Part shown: in pieces, positions 55,809 to 64,000 of the stretch
Position numbering within the stretch: the first letter of the stretch is position 1
Layout of the letters: the number at the start of each line of letters is the position of its first letter
Assembly: GCA_014859445.1 (NCBI GenBank)
Contig: JACUUC010000001.1
Location: 62,001-126,000 of the forward strand
DNA: 64,000 nt
Direction: 5' to 3'
Source of the DNA: Bacterioplanes sp.
GTDB taxonomy: Bacteria; Pseudomonadota; Gammaproteobacteria; Pseudomonadales; Oceanobacteraceae
The notes under the pieces: generated by a model
Databases searched by the model: none
Told to the model about the DNA's origin: nothing
The model's input: only the letters and a program-made list of their open reading frames with translations
Translations under genes and position numbers: made by a program

Positions 55809-56413
55809 CAACTTATGGCCATCGCCTGAATCGTCGACCACTGATGACGCTGAAGTTGCTCAGCCGGTGTCAACCAACTCCCACCGACGGCAAAGACATT
55901 GCGATGCGTCAGCCATTGTCGATAGTTATGCGCATCAATTCCCCCCGTGGGGCAAAAATGCACATCGGCAAAGGGACCAGAAAACGCAGAGAGCACTGAT
56001 TCCCCCCCTATGGCCATGGCAGGAAACAGCTTTTGGTAACGGAAACCCCGTTCTCGCGCTTGCATTACCTCACTGGCGGTTGCTACACCAGGTAAATACG
56101 CACCGCCCCAAGCACCAGCCGCCTCAAACAACTCCGTCGAGGAGCCCGGGCTGACAACAAACTGAGCACCTTTTGCCAGTGCCTGTTCAAACTGCATCGC
56201 ATTCGTCACGGTTCCCGCCCCGACAATGGCCTCCGGTACCGCATGACGTATCAATTTAATGGCATCCAGCCCTGCCTGAGTCCGCAGTGTGACTTCCAAT
56301 AAGCGCACACCTCCGGCGACCAATGCTTGCGCCAAAGGAATGGCGTGCGCCACATCCTCAATCACCATGACCGGCATAATGGGTTTGGCCCGCTCTAACC
56401 ACAAATCCCACAT
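55805..56413 (-). CDS. eda: KDPG/KHG aldolase (Eda)
   Basis: Last enzyme of the Entner-Doudoroff path: splits 2-keto-3-deoxy-6-phosphogluconate into pyruvate and glyceraldehyde 3-phosphate. Motifs: LLEVTLRT (catalytic Glu), AIVGAGTVTN, ARERGFRYQKLFPA with the Schiff-base Lys, and FCPTGGI phosphate loop. Length 202 is typical. It follows edd by 3 bases. The stop overlaps the convergent AraC gene by 4 bases. Confidence 0.94.
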   Translation of the reverse strand: MWDLWLERAKPIMPVMVIEDVAHAIPLAQALVAGGVRLLEVTLRTQAGLDAIKLIRHAVPEAIVGAGTVTNAMQFEQALAKGAQFVVSPGSSTELFEAAGAWGGAYLPGVATASEVMQARERGFRYQKLFPAMAIGGESVLSAFSGPFADVHFCPTGGIDAHNYRQWLTHRNVFAVGGSWLTPAEQLQRHQWSTIQAMAISC

Positions 56414-56416
56414 GAT

Positions 56417-58252
56417 TTACTCCTCGTCGATCCAACCAATGCTTACGGCACCCATATCAGCACCATCAACCTGCTGTCGAAATACATGAAATAACTCTCT
56501 ACCGCATCCCTGCACAGACTTCCTAGAATGCGGCACGTCAGCAGGCCTGTCACTAAAGTCATCCATCAACACTTGCAACTCACCCGAATGCGCATTTAAT
56601 CGCACGAGATCGCCATCACGAACACGAGCGATCGCCCCGCCAATCATTGCTTCAGGAGATACATGAATCGCTGCCAATACTTTACCGGATGCACCAGACA
56701 AACGGCCGTCCGTCACCAGCGCAACTCGATAACCGGCTTGCTGAAGATTCATAAGCGCCGGCATTAACTGATGAAGCTCCGGCATGCCATTGGCTCGCGG
56801 CCCCTGTTGATGCAGAACAATCACCACATCTTGATTCAATTCACCTTGCTGATACGCATGCAACACCTGCTCTTGCTGGGTAAATACGCGAGCGGGGGCC
56901 TCGATAGACCAATGCGATTCGTCGATAGCAGATACTTTGACGATCGCCTGCCCCAAATTCCCCTCAACTCGACGTAACCCACCTTCGGCCTTGAACGGTG
57001 AGACAGACGATGCCAACACGGCGAGATTGGTGCTTGTGCATGGCTCATCCTGCCAAACCAAGGCTGTCTCACCCTGATCATTCAGCACACACCTCGGTGC
57101 CTGAGTGTAAGACGATAACTGCCGACCAAACAGCGTACGGGCATCGCTATGCACTAAACCAAGAGACATTAATTCACGCAATAACTGTGGCATACCACCA
57201 CAGGCCTGAAAGGCATTGATGTCAGCCTCACCATTCGGATACACCCGCAACAACAAGGGCACAAAAGCAGACAAGTCGGTCATGTCCTGCCACGTTACTT
57301 GAATACCAGCCATGCGAGCAATGGCCACGAGATGAATGGTATGGTTGGTCGAACCTCCCGTTGCCAATAAACCCACTATGGCATTGACGATGGTGCGTTC
57401 ATCCACCATCTGCCCAATGGGCATATAATCGGCCTCCAGTGCGGTATGTTGCACCAGTACGCGCGCCGCCTCGGCGGTTAATAACGGCCGCAGAGGATCA
57501 TTGGGTGCCACAAATGAGGAACCTGGCAACTGCAAGCCCATGATTTCGAGCAGCATTTGGTTGGAGTTCGCCGTACCATAAAACGTACAAGTTCCAGCTG
57601 AATGATACGATGCCATTTCACTGGCCAACAGTGCATCGCGTTGTACGTTTCCCGCCGCAAACGCTTGGCGAACATCGGCTTTTTGTTGATTACTGATGCC
57701 CGATGGCATAGGCCCAGAGGGAACAAATAACGCCGGCAAATGGCCAAAACGCAACGCAGCCATCAACAAACCGGGCACAATTTTATCGCAAATACCCAGT
57801 AACAACATGCCATCAAACACCTGATGCGACAAACCGATAGCGCTACTCAACGCAATCACATCTCGGCTAAACAGCGACAGTTCCATACCCGTTTGTCCCT
57901 GGGTGATACCATCGCACATAGCGGGAACACCCGCTGCCATCTGACCGACATGACCGTTCTGAGCCAAGTGATGTTTCAATTGTTGCGGATAATCTTGATA
58001 AGGTGCATGAGCCGACAGCAAATCATTATAGGCCGACACGATCGCAATGTTAGCCACCCCGCCAGTTTGCAACAATCGCTGTTTATCCTGCGCGGGAGCC
58101 GCCGCATAATCGTGCGCTAAATTGGTACAGCCCAGCCGTTGGCGCTGAGTACCCGTGGCAATTTGCTCCGTTAATTGCGCTAAATAGCGTGCCCGACTCT
58201 GCGCGCTACGCTGTCGAATTCGCTCCGTAATGGCGATCAAACGAGGATCCAT
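56417..58252 (-). CDS. edd: Phosphogluconate dehydratase (Edd)
   Basis: Iron-sulfur dehydratase turning 6-phosphogluconate into KDPG. The 611-residue protein of the IlvD/Edd family has VSAYNDLLSAHAPY, AMCDGITQGQTGMELS, GICDKIVPGLLMA (second cluster Cys), GTCTFYGTANSNQM (third cluster Cys), and TDGRLSGASGKVLAAIHVSPEA (in part: TDGRLSGASGKV). Its stop is 3 bases before eda and its start overlaps the pgl stop by one base. Central gene of zwf-pgl-edd-eda. Confidence 0.96.
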   Translation of the reverse strand: MDPRLIAITERIRQRSAQSRARYLAQLTEQIATGTQRQRLGCTNLAHDYAAAPAQDKQRLLQTGGVANIAIVSAYNDLLSAHAPYQDYPQQLKHHLAQNGHVGQMAAGVPAMCDGITQGQTGMELSLFSRDVIALSSAIGLSHQVFDGMLLLGICDKIVPGLLMAALRFGHLPALFVPSGPMPSGISNQQKADVRQAFAAGNVQRDALLASEMASYHSAGTCTFYGTANSNQMLLEIMGLQLPGSSFVAPNDPLRPLLTAEAARVLVQHTALEADYMPIGQMVDERTIVNAIVGLLATGGSTNHTIHLVAIARMAGIQVTWQDMTDLSAFVPLLLRVYPNGEADINAFQACGGMPQLLRELMSLGLVHSDARTLFGRQLSSYTQAPRCVLNDQGETALVWQDEPCTSTNLAVLASSVSPFKAEGGLRRVEGNLGQAIVKVSAIDESHWSIEAPARVFTQQEQVLHAYQQGELNQDVVIVLHQQGPRANGMPELHQLMPALMNLQQAGYRVALVTDGRLSGASGKVLAAIHVSPEAMIGGAIARVRDGDLVRLNAHSGELQVLMDDFSDRPADVPHSRKSVQGCGRELFHVFRQQVDGADMGAVSIGWIDEE

Positions 58253-58956
58253 CAGGCGCTCCGATATAGACTCAAAGGGACTGGCGATTGAAATAACAAC
58301 GTACGGACTGGCATCTCTGCAATATCTTGACGTTCATTGACTGCACACGCTCGATCATAAACCGCATTTTTATCATCACCTTCAAAATGCAAATACAAAT
58401 GCTGGCAACGTGATAGCAACGCCCAAGTCAAGGTCATACGCGGCATACTTTCCGGCTCATCCAGCACAGGACAACACCACGCGCCAGCATTTTCATCCAG
58501 CGCAGCAGTCAACGCCGAAGAATGAGGAAACCAAGATGCCGTATGGCCATCATGCCCCAGCCCCAAGACAGCAATATCCAATTGATCAATTAACTCATGC
58601 AACCGATTTTCACATTCCATAAAGCCAGACTTTGGCGTTTGTGCCGCATTCTTTAACGGTAAAAAATACGCCGCCTGCGCCGCCCCCTGCAACAAATGCT
58701 CACGCACCAATGCCGCATTACTTGCCGCATGGTTTTCATCCACCCAGCGCTCATCCACCAAGGTAATAATGACTTTAGACCACGGTAATGGCTGTTTCGC
58801 AAGTGCCTGAAAAAACAACACCGGCGTACGGCCACCACTGACCGCAAGACAAGCACGTCCGCGTTTCTCAATGGTTGCTTGCAATCGCTTTGCAATCGCC
58901 TCAGCTAATTGCTGAGCCAAGCTCTGACTATCGGTAAAGCGATGATCATGTAACAT
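58252..58956 (-). CDS. pgl: 6-phosphogluconolactonase
   Basis: Hydrolyses 6-phosphogluconolactone made by Zwf. The 234-residue protein has LAVSGGRTPVLFFQALA, ITLVDERWVDENHAASNAAL (in part: LVDERWVDENHAASN), and LGLGHDGHTASWFP, the DevB/NagB-fold signatures including catalytic His. The ATG at 58956 is 11 bases after the zwf stop. It overlaps edd by one base, so the three genes are translated in tandem. Confidence 0.94.
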   Translation of the reverse strand: MLHDHRFTDSQSLAQQLAEAIAKRLQATIEKRGRACLAVSGGRTPVLFFQALAKQPLPWSKVIITLVDERWVDENHAASNAALVREHLLQGAAQAAYFLPLKNAAQTPKSGFMECENRLHELIDQLDIAVLGLGHDGHTASWFPHSSALTAALDENAGAWCCPVLDEPESMPRMTLTWALLSRCQHLYLHFEGDDKNAVYDRACAVNERQDIAEMPVRTLLFQSPVPLSLYRSA

Positions 58957-58967
58957 CCTGTGTATCC

Positions 58968-60416
58968 TCAGCTATTTTCATCCCACAAACGGCCATCTTT
59001 CGCCAACAGCAAGGTTGCTGCAGACGGCCCCCAACTGCCTGACGTATAAGGCTCCGGTCGCTGTTCCTGCTGCTGCCATTGAGTCAAAATAGGATCCACC
59101 CAACGCCACGCTTCTAACAGTTCATCATGTCGCAGAAAGAGCGTTGGATTGGCACTCAACACATCGTACAACAAACGCTCATACGCTTCAGGAACACGAA
59201 CAGGCTTCACCGTTGTCGGATTCAAACTCAACGACATGGGCCGCACATTCATTCCTGGCCCCACCCGCTTTTCGCACAACATTAAGTGCACCCCATCGTC
59301 TGGCTGTAAGCGAAAAATCAATTTATTCGCCATGGTACTTTTGTGTTGCAACGGAAAAATGGAGTGAGGTACTTGTTTAAAATGAACCACAATTTCGCAA
59401 GTACGACGAGCCAAGCGCTTACCGGTTCGTAAATAAAACGGAACGCCAGCCCAGCGCCAGTTCTCAATCTCCAATTTCAGTGCAACAAAGGTTTCTGTCA
59501 GACTTTGTTCGTCGACGCCCGGTTCATCCCGATAACGCACCACTGGCTCACCATTGGACACACCAGCATCGTATTGCCCCTGAACCACATTGGCTCCAAT
59601 CGCATCTCCGACGATCGGTTTCAATGCTCGCAACACCTTTACTTTTTCATCGCGTACGGCATCCGGATCGAGACTGGCCGGTGGTTCCATGGCCGTGATA
59701 CACAACAATTGCAGCAAATGGTTTTGCAGCATATCTCTTAATGCACCAACCGATTCATAAAATCCAGCTCGCTGTTCAACGCCAAGTGACTCTGCAATGG
59801 TAATTTGAATATGGTCGATGTATTTGTGATTCCACTGATGTTCAAATAGCGAATTGGCGAAGCGTAATACCAATAAATTCTGCACCGTCTCCTTGCCTAA
59901 ATAATGATCTATGCGATAAATCTGACGCTCATTAAAAAACTCGGCAACACCTTTATTAATGGCCGTTGCACTCAACAAATCGTGACCAATCGGTTTTTCT
60001 AACACCACAAAACACTGCGCACTGATCAAATTTGCTTGCTGCAATCCCTGGCATATTGGCAAGTACAACGACGAACCGGTGGCAAAATAATAAACTCGAT
60101 TCTGACAGGCCGCATTCAATTGCTTGGCCAAATCATGGTAGCTCTCTGGCTGTGTCACATCGACAACACAGCAGCACAACCGTGAAAGAAATGTACGATC
60201 GTGATCGGAAAAGTCGCTGACATGCGCCGACAATGCCTGGCTAATGCGATCCAAAAATTCCTCGCGCGATAAGGCTTGCCGCGTTAACACATAAATCGTT
60301 CCCTCAGGTAAGCGTTGATCCCGATGCAAACACAATAACGCCGGTATTAGCTTACGCAACGCCAGATCGCCTAAGCCACCGAATAAAATGAGTTCAAACG
60401 GGCCTTGTATGTGCAT
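58968..60416 (-). CDS. zwf: Glucose-6-phosphate 1-dehydrogenase
   Basis: Oxidises glucose 6-phosphate to the lactone, making NADPH. The 482-residue protein has the nucleotide loop FGGLGDLALRKL (in place of the common GASGDLA), a VLEKPIGHDL loop, the substrate motif RIDHYLGKE and FYLRTGKRL. First gene of the Entner-Doudoroff operon. No HexR gene or recognisable HexR palindrome lies upstream; a small AAAGCGCTT palindrome at about 60471-60479 is the only candidate site. Confidence 0.95.
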   Translation of the reverse strand: MHIQGPFELILFGGLGDLALRKLIPALLCLHRDQRLPEGTIYVLTRQALSREEFLDRISQALSAHVSDFSDHDRTFLSRLCCCVVDVTQPESYHDLAKQLNAACQNRVYYFATGSSLYLPICQGLQQANLISAQCFVVLEKPIGHDLLSATAINKGVAEFFNERQIYRIDHYLGKETVQNLLVLRFANSLFEHQWNHKYIDHIQITIAESLGVEQRAGFYESVGALRDMLQNHLLQLLCITAMEPPASLDPDAVRDEKVKVLRALKPIVGDAIGANVVQGQYDAGVSNGEPVVRYRDEPGVDEQSLTETFVALKLEIENWRWAGVPFYLRTGKRLARRTCEIVVHFKQVPHSIFPLQHKSTMANKLIFRLQPDDGVHLMLCEKRVGPGMNVRPMSLSLNPTTVKPVRVPEAYERLLYDVLSANPTLFLRHDELLEAWRWVDPILTQWQQQEQRPEPYTSGSWGPSAATLLLAKDGRLWDENS

Positions 60417-60507
60417 AGAACCTCTTAGCCATCATGATGCCATTCCATTTAATGATCATAGTGCATTCGCAAAGCGCTTGTTTTTAATAAATTTTTTTAA
60501 AAGAGTA

Positions 60508-60536
60508 TTGACGACCCGCCACCCGATCAGTAATAT
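60508..60536 (+). promoter_or_regulatory. tRNA promoter
   Basis: TTGACG (60508-60513), 17-base spacer, TAATAT (60531-60536) directly followed by GCGCTCC. A GC-rich discriminator after the -10 is typical of stable-RNA promoters under stringent control. It lies 20 bases upstream of tRNA-Asn. Confidence 0.75.
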
Positions 60537-60556
60537 GCGCTCCGTTGTTAAGACAT

Positions 60557-60632
60557 TCCCCGATAGCTCAGTCGGTAGAGCAGTAGACTGTTAATCTATT
60601 GGTCGTTGGTTCAAGTCCAACTCGGGGAGCCA
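60557..60632 (+). tRNA. tRNA-Asn (GTT)
   Basis: 76-nt cloverleaf: acceptor TCCCCGA/TCGGGGA, anticodon loop CTGTTAA with anticodon GTT, T-arm with GGTTCAAGTCC, discriminator G, encoded CCA. Followed 13 bases later by tRNA-Pro. Confidence 0.97.
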
Positions 60633-60645
60633 TCTTACACAACAA

Positions 60646-60722
60646 CGGGGTATAGCGCAGTCTGGTAGCGCGCCTGCTTTGGGAGCAGGATGTCGGGAGT
60701 TCGAATCTCTCTACCCCGACCA
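60646..60722 (+). tRNA. tRNA-Pro (TGG)
   Basis: 77-nt cloverleaf: acceptor CGGGGTA/TACCCCG, anticodon stem CCTGC/GCAGG with loop TTTGGGA (anticodon TGG), T-arm GAGTTCGAATCTC, discriminator A, encoded CCA. Probably co-transcribed with tRNA-Asn. The long minus-strand frame over both tRNAs is a shadow. Confidence 0.97.
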
Positions 60723-60925
60723 CAAAAATCACACCGCACTTCTTATCCAATTACACCATTATTAACGATTCTCTTGTCAGATTCTTGCCAGAATCGATTA
60801 TCTTGTCTTCTTTGTCACTCATATTAAAGTCCGATTGCTAACCGCATTGTTATTCACGCTTTTGCTGATCAGAATGAACCGACCACACTAACGCGTGGCC
60901 GATTACGGTTCGAACTTTTCGTCAC
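60723..60925. other. Gene-free region after tRNA pair
   Basis: About 200 bases with no convincing frame. A small hairpin GATTCT-TGCC-AGAATC (60780-60795) followed by a T-rich stretch (TTATCTTGTCTTCTTTGTC) may end the tRNA transcript. The rest lies downstream of the convergent FKBP gene. Confidence 0.4.
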
Positions 60926-61618
60926 TTAGTTAACGATATCGAGTAACTCGACTTCAAACACCAATGCTGAATTGGCCGGAATACGAGGGCTTGGGCTACG
61001 CGCGCCATAGGCCAACTCCGATGGAATGGTCAGCTTCCATTTATCACCCACACGCATCAACTGCAGCGCTTCAATCCAACCAGGAATGACACCGTTGACA
61101 GGAAACTGCGCCGGATCATCACGCTGAACAGAGCTATCGAACACACTGCCATCAATTAATGTGCCGTGATAATGAACACGTACCGTATCTGTTGCTTTTG
61201 GCTGAGGCTGATCCGCATCAGCGGCTACCAACACTTCATACTGCAGACCGGACTCAGTCACCATAACACCGTCACGCTGAGCATTATCCGCTAAAAATTC
61301 AGCACTCTTCGCTGCCATTTCATCGTTCAATGCACGTGCTTTGCGTTCTTGATCGGCACGCACTTTGGCAAATGCTTGCTCTAAGACGTCATCATCAACA
61401 CGCTGTTGAGCATTATTCATAATGTCTTCGATACCGGCGGCCAATGCCGCGACATTCAGATCAATAGGATCTTGCGCCAACTGACGACCAATATTCAAAC
61501 CGATACCATAACTCACTTGATCGACATGAGAGTCTAACTTCACAGGGGCCTCCTGACCGCAACCGGCCAATAAAAATGAACCCAGCACAACAGCTGAGAG
61601 AGTTGAAAAATACGTCAT
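60926..61618 (-). CDS. FKBP-type peptidyl-prolyl isomerase lipoprotein (FkpA/Mip-like)
   Basis: Exported cis-trans prolyl isomerase and folding helper, 230 residues. A lipobox LLAGC at about 16-20 predicts a lipid anchor. An N-terminal dimerisation domain with SYGIGLNIGRQLAQD follows, then a long helix and the FKBP domain (VRVHYHGTLIDGSVFDSS, then PGWIEALQLMRVGDKWKL, ELAYGARSPSPRIPANSALVFEVELL in part: YGARSPSPRIPANS). This matches FkpA, FklB and Mip. TTAAGAAG precedes the gene. It lies downstream of a small lipoprotein gene. Confidence 0.93.
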   Translation of the reverse strand: MTYFSTLSAVVLGSFLLAGCGQEAPVKLDSHVDQVSYGIGLNIGRQLAQDPIDLNVAALAAGIEDIMNNAQQRVDDDVLEQAFAKVRADQERKARALNDEMAAKSAEFLADNAQRDGVMVTESGLQYEVLVAADADQPQPKATDTVRVHYHGTLIDGSVFDSSVQRDDPAQFPVNGVIPGWIEALQLMRVGDKWKLTIPSELAYGARSPSPRIPANSALVFEVELLDIVN

Positions 61619-61675
61619 TTATTTATCCTTAAGAAGAAATTAACTTCGTTACGAGCACGACCCAAAGCAAATGGC

Positions 61676-61879
61676 TTAGCAGGCAAAGTGCCCTTTCCGA
61701 GCACGCCGATCGCACTCGCGACTGACATTTTGACATACCTGTATTTCCGCCGCAGACAGATTGACGGCCATCCGACACTGATAATGACGCTGACGCAATT
61801 CGCGATCCGGCGTATCTTTTAAGGTATTATTCAAACAGCCCGACATGAAAAGCACCATCAACCAAACCAAATACTTCAC
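61676..61879 (-). CDS. Small predicted lipoprotein
   Basis: 67-residue product with a lipoprotein signal peptide (MKYLVWLMVLFMSGC, lipobox FMSGC). The mature part is short and has Cys residues in HYQCRM, QVCQNV, RECDRR and a final C, which may form disulfides. Start GTG at 61879 has AGGA nine bases upstream; a TTG at 61885 and one at 61909 are in frame but worse. I do not recognise the family. It lies 57 bases upstream of the FKBP gene on the same strand. Confidence 0.6.
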   Translation of the reverse strand: MKYLVWLMVLFMSGCLNNTLKDTPDRELRQRHYQCRMAVNLSAAEIQVCQNVSRECDRRARKGHFAC

Positions 61880-62016
61880 GAGCAAGCATCCTAATCGACA
61901 ACTCAACAAAGATTGTCATAAGCAGACTACCGTGTCCATAAAAAAGGAATAAGAGCGTGCTCTACTGCAGTATTGAGCGTCAAGATTCCGTATAATTCCT
62001 GAAAAAAGGAAATCTT

Positions 62017-62856
62017 ATGAAAACAATCACCCTGCTTATTTGGATATTGTCCGTTACGCTATTGAACACGGCTTGCAGCCAACACGCCAATGAAGAAGCC
62101 ATACGTTTGCAACTGATTGAGCAACAACGCCAAGCGCAATTGGCATTACTGGCGGAACAAGAGCGTACCGCACAGCAACAACGCATCGAACAACGCCAAC
62201 AGCAAGCAACCGCACACGCGCAATGGCACATACTCAATCGGGACAACCCGGCCATGCACATCCCTTTTGAGCAACAAATCCCAAACCTAACCGCCAGTAA
62301 AACGTATTTTTTTACTTTCGATCTGTTTGCCGAACGCTATCAATACGCAGAACAACAACAGCCATTTACCTTAGTTGGCTTGCGCACCATATCCAACAAC
62401 CCGCATTACCGCCAATTAATCCCGGATGAATCCGCTCGTTTTCAAACCACAGGACGGATTCCATCGGTGCTCGAATTTGTTCTGCAACAAGAAACAATAC
62501 GCAACCGCTTACAACAAACCATTCCAAAACCAGAAGGGAAACGCTGGGTAGCCGTAACCGACAACATCAAACAGCAATCATCACTACAAACCAGCCACCA
62601 AGACTGGCATTGGGATCAAGGGCCTTTTGTTGATCTCATTTGGCACACCAGCCCTGAAAATGCGCACCAGCGCATCAGTGACCGCCAACTTCAAGCACAC
62701 ATTGGCTTTCGCTTCTGCTCACTGAGCAGTTGTCGCATCGACACACAATATCAGGATCACCCGACCCTGGCCGTTCGTGCAGATGTCATCAGCGTATTGA
62801 TTGTTCATCCACCTACTGGCGACATTCTCGCCGAGTTCATTCGCGCCGACCTGTAA
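62017..62856 (+). CDS. Hypothetical lipoprotein with coiled coil
   Basis: 279-residue exported protein. The signal peptide ends with LLNTAC, a lipobox. Residues about 25-70 are a Gln/Ala-rich helix (LIEQQRQAQLALLAEQ...) that probably makes a coiled coil. A C-terminal domain of about 190 residues has several beta strands, including HIGFRFCSLSSC with two Cys and TLAVRADVISVLIVHP. No catalytic motif. An AAAAGGAAATCTT sequence precedes the ATG. Family unknown; no operon partner. Confidence 0.7.
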   Translation: MKTITLLIWILSVTLLNTACSQHANEEAIRLQLIEQQRQAQLALLAEQERTAQQQRIEQRQQQATAHAQWHILNRDNPAMHIPFEQQIPNLTASKTYFFTFDLFAERYQYAEQQQPFTLVGLRTISNNPHYRQLIPDESARFQTTGRIPSVLEFVLQQETIRNRLQQTIPKPEGKRWVAVTDNIKQQSSLQTSHQDWHWDQGPFVDLIWHTSPENAHQRISDRQLQAHIGFRFCSLSSCRIDTQYQDHPTLAVRADVISVLIVHPPTGDILAEFIRADL

Positions 62857-62894
62857 ACCAACCGATCCTCTGCACGATCGACAAACACGTGACA

Positions 62895-62927
62895 AAAAAA
62901 AGAGACACGATGGCGTGTCTCTTTTTT
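62895..62927. terminator. Strong bidirectional terminator
   Basis: AGAGACACG (62901-62909) and CGTGTCTCT (62914-62922) pair with a 4-nt loop, flanked by an A7-tract before and TTTTTT after, which extend the stem. It serves the lipoprotein gene and the convergent barrel-protein gene. Confidence 0.9.
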
Positions 62928-62950
62928 GGCACAGTTAACAATCAATCGTA

Positions 62951-63703
62951 TTAAAAACCAACCGACAACGAAGCACCGAAGAAAACGCCTTTGGTATCAA
63001 AGTCCGCATCAATATCAACGTCTTTCTTATCGGTTTGCAGGGACATTGAGCGATAACCTGCTTCTAGCGCCACGTCAACAATGGGTATCGGCAAATCGTA
63101 ACCGATGGTCGCACTCATGTCCGTGAGGGTGTTTTTACCAAAACCGATGTAATTCACATCCGCTGCAGCATAAATGCCAAAAGGTGAACCTATTTTAATC
63201 GCACCATAGGCCAATGGTAACACCATATCAAGATCGACAGCTTTACGACCGGCATTATCGCCCGTCCCCGTCACACTCGCCTCGCCATCGAACTGACGCA
63301 CAGACAAACCAAAATCAGCACTGATGTAGGGCAAAGGAATCGGCAAACCCCAATATAAGGTCAAATCGGTATGGCTTAAATCGGCAACCGTACGCACGTC
63401 TTCATCAAAAGTTTGTCCGGCAAAGCTCGCATTGATTGTGCCCTTACCATCCAGCTCTAAGCGTGTTTGCTTAATTTTCGCATTGGGAATCAATGGCAAT
63501 GGGTGCTCAAAAAACACCGTCAACTGACTGCCGTTATCTGAATCCAGATTCAAACCGTCTTTTTCAACAGAAAGATTTTTATCCAACTGACCGGTAGGTT
63601 CAGCATTCCATACACTGGCTTTTGCACCAACGGTAAAAAACAAATCCGCCTGAGCGACGGGTACGGCTGCCATGAACACAGCGGCCAATGCCATTTTTTT
63701 CAT
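62951..63703 (-). CDS. Outer membrane beta-barrel protein (TIGR04219-like)
   Basis: 250-residue predicted outer membrane protein. Signal peptide (MKKMALAAVFMAAVPVAQA), then alternating strands (LFFTVGAKASVWNAEPTG, FFEHPLPLIPNAKIKQT, TLYWGLPIPLPYISADFG) and a terminal Phe (SLSVGF). The PLPLIPN and GLPIPLPYI segments are the TIGR04219 family pattern. AGGA nine bases before the ATG at 63703 supports the start; an upstream frame is not likely. Function unknown. Confidence 0.83.
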   Translation of the reverse strand: MKKMALAAVFMAAVPVAQADLFFTVGAKASVWNAEPTGQLDKNLSVEKDGLNLDSDNGSQLTVFFEHPLPLIPNAKIKQTRLELDGKGTINASFAGQTFDEDVRTVADLSHTDLTLYWGLPIPLPYISADFGLSVRQFDGEASVTGTGDNAGRKAVDLDMVLPLAYGAIKIGSPFGIYAAADVNYIGFGKNTLTDMSATIGYDLPIPIVDVALEAGYRSMSLQTDKKDVDIDADFDTKGVFFGASLSVGF

Positions 63704-63863
63704 TATTCGAATTCCTATAGTGTCGTGTTTCCTATGCGCAACGCGCAACCTTTGCGTCTCACCCAAGCCATTGACGACTTACGTTAGCAATAGGAATAGC
63801 ATGCCCAATGATAAAAAGACTGTAAAGCGCTTTGTCGTCAACGGAGCATGCCTTAAAGAATGA

Positions 63864-64000
63864 TTAGAAAGTCACACCAATGCGACGCCCTACTTCTTCG
63901 TAAGATTCAATGACATTGCCCAAACCTTGACGGAAACGGTCTTTGTCCAATTTTTCTCGTGTTTGCGCATCCCACAGACGACAGCCATCCGGTGAGAATT
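63864..64000 (-). CDS. purC: SAICAR synthase PurC (3' part)
   Basis: Only the last 44 residues are in the window; the gene starts beyond the right edge. The frame [25 protein letters not shown] and [13 protein letters not shown] matches the C-terminus of PurC, which adds aspartate to CAIR in purine synthesis. The stop is at 63864-63866. The next gene on the same strand is the TIGR04219-like barrel, after 160 bases. Confidence 0.9.
   Translation of the reverse strand, partial: FSPDGCRLWDAQTREKLDKDRFRQGLGNVIESYEEVGRRIGVTF

Noticed and set aside
60568-60750. Protein-coding frame over the two tRNAs (minus strand)
   Set aside because: Both tRNAs fold perfectly; the frame is a common tRNA antisense artefact in which a VGLEPTTNRL-like peptide appears.

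Overview
The window reads as one continuous stretch of gammaproteobacterial chromosome. Its gene content and order recall Pseudomonas and marine Oceanospirillales: a cco cytochrome-oxidase maturation cluster followed by an FNR/Anr regulator, the mtnP-nagZ-psrA-lexA-sulA neighbourhood of Pseudomonas (here with an extra L,D-transpeptidase gene), a seven-gene Mrp Na+/H+ antiporter operon, and a zwf-pgl-edd-eda Entner-Doudoroff operon. The Mrp operon suggests a saline or alkaline habitat. The species cannot be named from sequence alone. I see no insertion sequence, prophage, CRISPR array or rRNA. Both ends cut through a gene (ccoG on the left, purC on the right).

Layout. 1-6 kb: ccoG(partial)-ccoH-ccoI-ccoS, a SafE/UreH-like membrane protein and anr, all on +. 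6-16.3 kb: single-gene housekeeping and hypothetical units (ttcA, greB, J-domain protein, polysaccharide deacetylase, YgjP-like protease, UPF0149, a PstS/OmpA fusion, a START-domain protein, bolA, a ribbon-helix-helix-like protein, an RbgA-type GTPase, DUF695). 16.3-24.4 kb: a persulfide-dioxygenase-like hydrolase divergent from an ArsR regulator, DUF2489, yceI, ppk2, a diguanylate cyclase, murI, folE, cls, ompW. 24.6-30.3 kb: a histidine-kinase-like protein with degenerate catalytic boxes, then fadE and fadD. 30.4-36.2 kb: the mnhA-G operon on -. 36.5-43.9 kb: a desaturase, an exonuclease-like protein and the mtnP/nagZ/ldt/psrA/lexA/sulA region. 43.9-51.7 kb: htpG and the thiC-O-S-G-DE operon behind a TPP riboswitch. 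51.7-55.8 kb: two thioesterases, a response regulator/CheC/PAS-GGDEF operon and an AraC regulator. 55.8-60.7 kb: the Entner-Doudoroff operon and tRNA-Asn and tRNA-Pro. 60.9-64 kb: an FKBP isomerase, two lipoproteins, a beta-barrel protein and the 3' end of purC.

Connections. anr lies beside the oxidase maturation genes, and a perfect FNR-type palindrome lies upstream of ompW. The psrA-lexA intergenic region carries two PsrA-like palindromes on the psrA side and two LexA boxes on the lexA side, one of them covering the lexA -10. The thi operon is led by a well-conserved THI element and uses thiO (glycine oxidase).

The least ordinary locus is 52783-54744. It encodes a stand-alone CheY-like receiver, a CheC-type phosphatase with one intact active site, and a PAS-GGDEF protein whose GGDEF signature has become SSEYF while the RxxD c-di-GMP inhibitory-site motif remains. 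This looks like a phospho-signal/c-di-GMP receptor module. The 587-residue pseudokinase-like sensor at 24662-26425 and the ArsR regulator lacking the second redox cysteine of BigR/SqrR also deserve attention.
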